Shown piece by piece: positions 1 through 5,273 of a DNA stretch of 6,487 nucleotides. Made by a program: the position numbers and the translations under genes. Positions within the stretch are counted from its first letter, which is position 1. The number at the start of each line of letters is the position of its first letter. A model generated the notes under the pieces. The model did no database searches. It was given only the letters and a program-made list of their open reading frames with translations, and was not told the origin of the DNA. Origin of the DNA: Lachnospiraceae bacterium (GTDB taxonomy: Bacteria; Bacillota; Clostridia; Lachnospirales; Lachnospiraceae); contig WQST01000129.1 in assembly GCA_009787745.1 (NCBI GenBank), positions 415-6,901 on the forward strand, read 5' to 3'.

Positions 1-1061
1 CCAAGAGTACGGCTAAGCGCTCCTTGGAAGGCGTCGCTGCCGATAAGGGCAGGGTTCGCGGTGAAAGTGAGGGGGGGATCAGCTTCGTGGCGAACTTTGG
101 CCTGACCTGAATCAGGGGTGATAGCGACAGCAAGCTTATTGACTGATATAGTCAATATATTGGAAGCGATATTGTAATTATTATCACCGGCTTTAGTAAC
201 TTCGATAACTGTATCACCGGCACTTTGGACGGTTAAGATTCCGCTTGACGAAACATTGAGCGATGTTCCCGAAACGCGCTCAAATGATACCGCGCCTGTT
301 CCGCTTCCGCCGGTGGTGGTAAGCTGTACATCAGCATCGCCGTAAGTTAACGAAGCAGGGTTATCAATAGATATACTTGCTTGATTCGCTTTTGCGACAG
401 TAACAGTTAAATCAACGGTAATAATACTATAATTATCAGTATCTACAGGGGTAAAGGCCGCCTTGTGCGCTCTCTCTCCGGCATTCCCGACAAGGTCGCC
501 GGGCGCATTCCACGCCCAGCCGAGCGGAAGAGTAATGTCACTCAAAGATTCACCGTAAGTCGCGGTCAGGTCAGTCGGAAGGGTATAATTCGGTGTAGCA
601 AGAGTAATAGTGAAATTAACATTACTGCCGAGGGTCAAGTTATAATTATTTCCGGCATCTAAGCTACCGAGCGTGATACCATAATTACCGACAGTCTCGC
701 CCGAAGCACGGTTAAGCGCTCCTTGAAATGTGTCATTGCCCACAAGCGCAGGGTTTGCGGTGAAAGTGAGAGGGGGCTCAATCTCGTGACGAACTTTGCC
801 CTGACCTGAATCAGGGGTGATGGTTACGTTACGCTTGTTGACTGAGATAGTCAACGAAGCGGAAGCGGCGTTGTAATTGCTATCGCCGGCTTTGGTGGTT
901 TTTATGACGGTATCACCGAAACTTTCGATGGATATGAGTCCGCTTTGGGTAACATTAAGCGATGTTCCGGAAATGCGCTCGAATGTAACCGCCCCGTTTC
1001 CGTTCCCGCCGGTGGTCAGTAGCTGCAAATTCGCATCGCCGTAAGTAAGTGTACCGGGATT
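1..1061 (-). repeat. 699-base (233-codon) in-frame tandem super-repeat, one full and one partial copy
   Basis: The complete copy spans 363-1061 (residues 268-500) and the second, cut by the window edge, spans 1-362 (residues 501-620). Matching landmarks sit exactly 699 bases apart: catcgcc at 335 and 1034, the PDSGQ-coding stretch at 101 and 800, and the LTISVNK-coding stretch at 139 and 838. The two copies align over 120 residues with no insertion or deletion and about 70% identical residues by hand count. Each unit holds three modules (A Ig-like, B MBG-like, C Ig-like). The divergence suggests an old duplication rather than a recent slippage event. More copies may follow to the left of the window. 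Confidence 0.9.
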
Positions 1062-1862
1062 GGCTATTGCGAATCCTTGCTGGTTGGATTTAACAATCGG
1101 TGCGGGCGTCGGCGCAGGCGTTGGCGCAGGTGCGGGCGCAGGTATATAGACAGGTTCGGCAACAGGTTCGGGACTTGGAATCACAGCAGGAACCGGTAAT
1201 TCAACGTTAGCTGTATCATCGGCGACATTATTAGCCGCCACAAGGTTATCAGCTAAAGCAACTTCTTCTTCCGCCGTTTCCGCTTCTTCATCTAACAAAA
1301 GTATTTCTTCGCCTTCATCTTCTTCATCTTCTTCATTAAAAAGCAACAAAAGTTCATCTTCCGAAAGTTCCGTATCATCAATTAAATCATCAGAATCCGC
1401 GAGCAACCCTGATGTGATATCGAAGCGGTCGGCAAAATAAGAAAAATCAAAATCAGGGTCATTAACGGCGCGGCTAAGATCCATCATCGAAAAAGCTTCC
1501 GAAGCGGAGGCGTCGGCTAAGATGATATTTCCGTTTTCATCAATGAAAACTTCGGGAAGGTAATTTCCCTCTTCATCGGTGATAACCCCCGAATCGAATA
1601 CCGTCTCCTGGACCTGTAAAGGAGAATCATTATCAACTACGATATCATATGCGAGCGTTGCGGAAGATAACAGGGTCGTAACCGTCATCGTCAGCATCAC
1701 CGCTCCTGTTGAGCCGCTCGATACCGCCGAGTTTATTAGGGAAAACATGCGGCTTCCCGCCCCGCCCGATTGGGTAACGACCTGTGTCGCCCCGCCTAAA
1801 TCAACAGGCACACTTTTCCAGCTTGAAAGCCAGATATTCGCGATATTTGATATTAGTCCCAT
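1..1862 (-). CDS. Repetitive Ig-like/MBG-domain surface protein, C-terminus cut by window edge
   Basis: An uninterrupted minus-strand frame of 620 codons begins at ATG 1862-1860 and runs off the left edge, so the stop is not in view. The start is set by AAAGGAG six bases upstream. Seen: residues 1-50 carry no clear signal peptide; about 52-72 is a weakly hydrophobic Ser/Thr/Met-rich segment (possible membrane anchor or late signal sequence, with a possible cut near SATLA at 67-71); about 157-205 is strongly acidic (EEDEEDEGEE at 177-186); 241-255 is a Pro-Ala/Thr linker. From about 262 come beta-sandwich-type modules in the order A (262-343, LTYGD, AGDSNYN), B (344-420, TPDSGQ, PALVGNDTFQGAL, NYGITLG; MBG-like) and C (421-492, ATYGESL, DNYS), then A and B again. 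Such modules are known from bacterial surface and adhesin-like proteins; an extracellular stalk or adhesion role is inferred. It lies 50 bases after the membrane-protein gene, probably in the same operon. The specific function is not recognised. Confidence 0.92.
   Translation of the reverse strand, partial: MGLISNIANIWLSSWKSVPVDLGGATQVVTQSGGAGSRMFSLINSAVSSGSTGAVMLTMTVTTLLSSATLAYDIVVDNDSPLQVQETVFDSGVITDEEGNYLPEVFIDENGNIILADASASEAFSMMDLSRAVNDPDFDFSYFADRFDITSGLLADSDDLIDDTELSEDELLLLFNEEDEEDEGEEILLLDEEAETAEEEVALADNLVAANNVADDTANVELPVPAVIPSPEPVAEPVYIPAPAPAPTPAPTPAPIVKSNQQGFAIANPGTLTYGDANLQLLTTGGNGNGAVTFERISGTSLNVTQSGLISIESFGDTVIKTTKAGDSNYNAASASLTISVNKRNVTITPDSGQGKVRHEIEPPLTFTANPALVGNDTFQGALNRASGETVGNYGITLGSLDAGNNYNLTLGSNVNFTITLATPNYTLPTDLTATYGESLSDITLPLGWAWNAPGDLVGNAGERAHKAAFTPVDTDNYSIITVDLTVTVAKANQASISIDNPASLTYGDADVQLTTTGGSGTGAVSFERVSGTSLNVSSSGILTVQSAGDTVIEVTKAGDNNYNIASNILTISVNKLAVAITPDSGQAKVRHEADPPLTFTANPALIGSDAFQGALSRTL
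1098..1142 (-). repeat. Pro-Ala/Thr low-complexity linker coding repeat
   Basis: Fifteen codons of alternating Pro and Ala/Thr (residues 241-255 of the repeat protein), read from short GC-rich repeats of the ggcgcagg/gtgcggg kind on the plus strand. It follows a Pro/Glu/Val-rich stretch (222-239) and separates the acidic N-terminal region from the Ig-like modules. It probably acts as an extended, stiff spacer. Such repeats can vary in length between strains. Confidence 0.85.
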
Positions 1863-1868
1863 ACTTTT

Positions 1869-1875
1869 CTCCTTT
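1869..1875 (-). promoter_or_regulatory. Ribosome-binding site of the repeat protein (AAAGGAG)
   Basis: Reads AAAGGAG on the minus strand, six bases before ATG 1862-1860. It decides the start, since no other in-frame ATG or GTG nearby has a comparable site. Its first three A bases also form the end of the 3' arm of the hairpin at 1873-1908, so part of the site may be paired in the mRNA. Confidence 0.8.
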
Positions 1876-1908
1876 GTGCCATCCGAAGCTTAGATTCAGG
1901 ATGACAAA
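1873..1908 (-). repeat. Imperfect intergenic hairpin, resembling dispersed TGTCATCCTGA-type repeats
   Basis: On the minus strand the arms are TTTGT-CATCC-T-GAA and TTC-GGATG-GC-ACAAA around a 7-base loop TCTAAGC: 13 base pairs with one bulged T and a two-base bulge. It fills most of the 50-base gap between the membrane-protein stop (1915-1913) and the repeat-protein start. There is no T-run after it, so it is not a standard intrinsic terminator. The 5' arm TTTGTCATCCTGA looks like the start of a short palindromic repeat found dispersed in several bacterial genomes; that link is from memory and needs a genome search. Possible roles are mRNA processing or stability, or partial masking of the next ribosome-binding site. 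Confidence 0.6.
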
Positions 1909-1912
1909 TTGA

Positions 1913-4402
1913 CTAAACAAACAACATATAAGCTAATGTAAACAATGCCGCACCCAGAAGCCCGAATAAAGAATCAAACAAGTTATAAACCGAACCGCTG
2001 CCCGCATAAAGATGGGTTTCATTAATTTCTAAGTACCTGGCGGCAAAAATATTTTTGCCAAGCCCGATTGATAAACCGATAATCGCCGAAGTCGCATACA
2101 TCGCGATAAGCCCGGGCATCAGGATAAATAAAACCAGCCCTGCCAAAGCGATTAAATTAGCAAAAATACAAATCGCCGTTTTGCTCATCTGTCCGCACAG
2201 TTTAAGCAGGGACGGTGCGAGATAAGCAATCGTCATCGTCATGATGAGCGATGTCCATGAAGCCGCACCGGGCGACAGATTGATCGCCGCGGCATAAAGC
2301 GGTGAGAATTGCTCGATGAAATACTCACCGAAGACGAACGGCATTAATAATAAGAACATAAATACCAACACCCGCCCCGAAAAGAAAAAGCGGAAGAATC
2401 CGTATTCAAGTTTTTCGGCTTTAACAGCGACATTTCCGATTGGTAGCATGGTTCGGATTAATACCGCAAGAATCAGCATAATGACTGCCGAGAGCGTAAA
2501 AGCGGCAAAAAGCCCGAATTTATCAAAGACCATCGCGCCGATAACCGCTCCCGCCGTACCGCCTAAATATTCACCCGACAAAGTCTGTTCATTAAGGTCG
2601 TGGTACTCTTTGTAACCGCTGTAGGCACTTAGGTTCGCATAATCCCAAATACCGTTATAGACCATCGAAAGCCCCGAATATGTTACGGTCAGTAACAGTA
2701 ACAAAAGCGGAAGAGTGGTCGCTAAATTAAGCGCCATAAAACCAATCATTCCCACGAAACAACCAAAAATCATCATCCGGCGGGCTTTAAGCCGAATGAT
2801 TTTGGCGGCGATATCCCTGCCGACCGCCATAACTAACAGCACCACGGCAATTGGCAGAACCGTTGCAATATCACCGGGCAACCACGCAACGGGGTTATGG
2901 TGGTAAATATCTCTGACAATAAGAACAAAGAAGTATAGCGGAACATACCGACATGCATTCGCTAGGAACATCAAGCTTCGTGAACCTGATGCATACTTAA
3001 ATTCACGCTCCCGCTTCAAGTTCGGAATATTGAGAATTTCTAATAATCGGTTTAGTTCAACGAATAAAAAGACAAACGCGAAAACCGTCGCCGACATTGC
3101 CAGCAAAAAGTCAATCGTCGTATCTTGCATTTCGTCGGCAAGAACCGAAGAAGACTGTCTGATGGCGATCAGAGCATAAGCGCTATAGTCGCTGTCTAAA
3201 ACGACGGTTACGCCGTATTTGTAATCGCCGCGAATCCCTGTGACTGATGTCTGACCTTCCCAAGCTGAAAAAAACAAATCATTTGCTTCAGGTATCGATA
3301 AGCCGTTTTTTACCATAACGAAATTATTATCATCGGGCATTATCAGCAAAACTTCATTATTAATACCGAAATCCATATCCAACGACTGTTCTAATAAATC
3401 ATGGTAAGTTCGGTCGGAACCGCTAAGGGAAAGCCCGGCGAAAACGGAAGAATTAATCAGTTCATCTTGTGTCATAGCTTCGATTTGCGTAGTATAACCG
3501 CCGGTGATAGAAATTACATACATAACTAAGAAGACGACTAAGAAAACGAAAAACTGCATTGTTTGTGCCGCGTAAGTACTAATTGGTTTCTTCGATTGCC
3601 ACGCTATTAACCATAAGAGAATCCGTAAAAGATGGATAGCGGAAATCGACAAAAAGATTACTCCGACAACCCACAAACTCTCGGCAAGCAAAAGGAAGGG
3701 CAGTGCCAATAAAACGAAGACCAGCATCGAAATGAGCTGTACAAGTACCCGCAACCATTTTTCCCTCTTTCTGACAGGGTCTTCGGGCATAGGTAAATCG
3801 TCTTCTTCATCGTCCAAAGCGATGTCGGTTTTCTTTTTCTTCCGCAGATTACCGATGACAGAAAAAAGAAGATAACCTGCCGCCATCATGAAGCAACCGC
3901 GGAAAAGCGAGGCATACATACTTTCTGATAATAAACCGCTATAATCAATGAAAGAAGTATCATCGATTTGGATCATTAATATATATGAAGCCGCAGCTGT
4001 TTCAATCGGGACATATGTGCGTACATAGGGGCTTTCAAAATATGTATATTCACCGTCTAAAGCTTCGGGCGGTAACTCGGTATACGGGCGGGCAGTAGAA
4101 AAAATAGACTTGCCGTCCGCGCCGTAAATCGTGAAGGACGTTTTTTCATTGTCGCCGCCGGTCTGGAAGATGGCACTTAAAACATAACTCATGTTTTCAG
4201 CCGTACCCAAATCGCTGTGTTCGGAAAATAGTAATGCGGCGTTACGAGCCATATTTTTCGCATTTTCTTCGAGTTTTCCATTATAATAAACGGTGTATTG
4301 CTCAGTCAGGGAAATTTGCGCAATAAAAACCGTAAACACCACCGCGAAGCTGATGAACATAATTTGAATAAGACTGTCTTTGAGCCATGAAAGCTTTTTC
4401 AT
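1913..4402 (-). CDS. Membrane protein: two extracytoplasmic sensor-like domains joined to an MFS-like transporter region
   Basis: 829 residues, ATG 4402-4400 with AAAAAGGA upstream, stop TAG 1915-1913. Seen: TM helix at about 12-33; a first soluble domain at 34-167 (FTIYGADGKSIFST at 90-103), Cache/PAS-like in style; TM at about 168-185; a charged cytosolic linker 186-216 (RKKKK, DDEEDD); three TM helices at about 217-240, 243-267 and 279-300; a second soluble domain at 301-428 (VLLIMPDDNNFVMVKNG, then KYGVTVVLDSDYSAYALIAI), also Cache-like in style; TM at 429-450. From about 478 a polytopic region of roughly eleven helices resembles the major facilitator fold, with a loose motif-A-like loop GRDIAAKI near 528-535 and SGEYLGGTAGAVIGAM at 609-624 as a likely TM5. 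Known: Cache-type domains bind small ligands outside the cell. Inferred: a ligand-regulated transporter or a membrane sensor built on an MFS scaffold. No kinase, GGDEF or phosphatase domain is present. Substrate and exact family are not recognised. Confidence 0.9.
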   Translation of the reverse strand: MKKLSWLKDSLIQIMFISFAVVFTVFIAQISLTEQYTVYYNGKLEENAKNMARNAALLFSEHSDLGTAENMSYVLSAIFQTGGDNEKTSFTIYGADGKSIFSTARPYTELPPEALDGEYTYFESPYVRTYVPIETAAASYILMIQIDDTSFIDYSGLLSESMYASLFRGCFMMAAGYLLFSVIGNLRKKKKTDIALDDEEDDLPMPEDPVRKREKWLRVLVQLISMLVFVLLALPFLLLAESLWVVGVIFLSISAIHLLRILLWLIAWQSKKPISTYAAQTMQFFVFLVVFLVMYVISITGGYTTQIEAMTQDELINSSVFAGLSLSGSDRTYHDLLEQSLDMDFGINNEVLLIMPDDNNFVMVKNGLSIPEANDLFFSAWEGQTSVTGIRGDYKYGVTVVLDSDYSAYALIAIRQSSSVLADEMQDTTIDFLLAMSATVFAFVFLFVELNRLLEILNIPNLKREREFKYASGSRSLMFLANACRYVPLYFFVLIVRDIYHHNPVAWLPGDIATVLPIAVVLLVMAVGRDIAAKIIRLKARRMMIFGCFVGMIGFMALNLATTLPLLLLLLTVTYSGLSMVYNGIWDYANLSAYSGYKEYHDLNEQTLSGEYLGGTAGAVIGAMVFDKFGLFAAFTLSAVIMLILAVLIRTMLPIGNVAVKAEKLEYGFFRFFFSGRVLVFMFLLLMPFVFGEYFIEQFSPLYAAAINLSPGAASWTSLIMTMTIAYLAPSLLKLCGQMSKTAICIFANLIALAGLVLFILMPGLIAMYATSAIIGLSIGLGKNIFAARYLEINETHLYAGSGSVYNLFDSLFGLLGAALFTLAYMLFV

Positions 4403-4410
4403 ATCCCGTA

Positions 4411-4418
4411 TCCTTTTT
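4411..4418 (-). promoter_or_regulatory. Ribosome-binding site of the sensor/MFS protein (AAAAAGGA)
   Basis: Reads AAAAAGGA on the minus strand, eight bases before ATG 4402-4400. It lies inside the 31-base gap after the MBL hydrolase stop codon, leaving little room for a separate promoter. This favours co-transcription with the upstream genes. Confidence 0.75.
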
Positions 4419-4433
4419 GTGATGCTGATAAAT

Positions 4434-5228
4434 TCATATAATCACGGTCATAAAATCCGCCGCCGTAAATGTTTCGGGGAAAATTTCTTTTGCTTTTGCT
4501 TCTCTTTCGTCGATTTCCGCGTCAGTTAACTTAAACTCATGATGAAATAAAGAAAGTCGCTTAACCTCGGCTTTTTTCGCCCATTCGGCGCATTCGGTAA
4601 AACTCGGATGCCCCCAGCCTTTGATTACTTTTCCGTCATCAAAAAAGGCGTCAAAGACCAATAAATCCACTCCTTTAGCAAAGGACAGAAGCCCTTCATC
4701 ATCCTGATGATTGCTGAGTTCACAATCAGTAAGGTAGCAAAGCGACTTGCCATCATACTCCACCCGGTATGCCAAAGCGCCGCCCGGATGTGAAACCTGA
4801 TATGCTTTGACACTCACATCTTCCGAAATATGCATAACATCGCCGCTACTGACGGAATTAAATTCCAAAGCCGCGTTAAAAAGCTTTAGGTTAATCGGAT
4901 GAAGCGGCGGTGAGAGGAAATCATCTATTATCGCTTCGACATCGCCAAGCCCATAAAAGGAAATGGTCTTTTGCGGGTCGAAAAAGGCAGGATAAAATAA
5001 TAGTCCGCTGATATGGTCGGTGTGATAATGGGACAAAAATATATTTATCTCATGGCCCGTTTCGATTTTGGCAATTCCCGGTAAACCTGTTCCCGCATCG
5101 AAAATCAAGGTATCATTACCCGCTTTAACGACGGCACAGATGGAGTTCGTCCCGTATTTAACGCGGCCGCCGTGGTTATATGCAATGGAACCGTTAGTTC
5201 CCAGGAATGTAATTTCAAAATTGCTCAT
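4434..5228 (-). CDS. MBL-fold metallo-hydrolase, PhnP/RNase Z-like phosphodiesterase type
   Basis: 264 residues, a normal full length for single-domain members; start ATG 5228-5226 with AAGGGG six bases upstream, stop TGA. No signal peptide, so cytosolic. Seen: N-terminal FLGTNGSIA (8-16) and the LIFDAGTG strand-turn (41-48); the metal motif SHYHTDH (66-72) gives H67, H69, D71 and H72; H147 in SHPGGALAYRVE; D168 in YLTDCE; H207 in GWGHPSFTECAEWAKKA; H229/H230 in LSLFHHE. These match the ligand set of a two-metal active site, so it should be catalytically competent. The GWGH...VKRL.LFHH pattern is typical of COG1235-type (PhnP-like) hydrolases, some of which cleave cyclic or linear phosphodiesters. 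The true substrate cannot be read from sequence; a tRNase Z role is unlikely, as no flexible-arm (exosite) insertion was noticed. It follows the cNMP-binding gene by 45 bases, which makes a cyclic nucleotide a reasonable but unproven substrate. Confidence 0.9.
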   Translation of the reverse strand: MSNFEITFLGTNGSIAYNHGGRVKYGTNSICAVVKAGNDTLIFDAGTGLPGIAKIETGHEINIFLSHYHTDHISGLLFYPAFFDPQKTISFYGLGDVEAIIDDFLSPPLHPINLKLFNAALEFNSVSSGDVMHISEDVSVKAYQVSHPGGALAYRVEYDGKSLCYLTDCELSNHQDDEGLLSFAKGVDLLVFDAFFDDGKVIKGWGHPSFTECAEWAKKAEVKRLSLFHHEFKLTDAEIDEREAKAKEIFPETFTAADFMTVII

Positions 5229-5234
5229 TTTAAA

Positions 5235-5240
5235 CCCCTT
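5235..5240 (-). promoter_or_regulatory. Ribosome-binding site of the MBL hydrolase (AAGGGG)
   Basis: Reads AAGGGG on the minus strand, six bases before ATG 5228-5226. It supports this start over internal ATG codons, and the conserved FLGTNGS strand lies right after this start, as expected for the fold. Confidence 0.75.
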
Positions 5241-5273
5241 TATAATAGGAAGTGTTCGCGCAAAGACAATAAT

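Noticed and set aside
139..155. Inverted repeat TTGACT-gatat-AGTCAA, with a matching one at 838-854, and CCTGA...TCAGG at 101-116 and 800-815
   Set aside because: They sit inside the coding repeat at the same phase and encode conserved LTISVNK and PDSGQ residues, so they are most simply explained by the protein sequence and its duplication rather than as operators.
465..662. Plus-strand open frame of 65 codons
   Set aside because: It lies opposite the repeat-protein frame, has no convincing ribosome-binding site and no recognisable domain; the minus frame shows clear repeat modules here.
1579..1893. Plus-strand open frame of 104 codons
   Set aside because: Antisense to the N-terminal coding region and ribosome-binding site of the repeat protein, with no family resemblance; treated as a shadow.
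1873..1908. Intrinsic terminator between the membrane-protein and repeat-protein genes
   Set aside because: The hairpin is followed by GGAGAAAAGT and the start codon rather than a T-run, and the stem has bulges.
4625..4813. Minus-strand 62-codon frame inside the MBL gene
   Set aside because: It overlaps the catalytic part of the MBL hydrolase in another frame and has no independent support.
5229..5273. Possible promoter TTGTCT-16-TATTAT (minus strand) between the cNMP and MBL genes
   Set aside because: The -35 is weak, and a start site at the usual distance would fall on the ribosome-binding site, so a separate promoter is not convincing.
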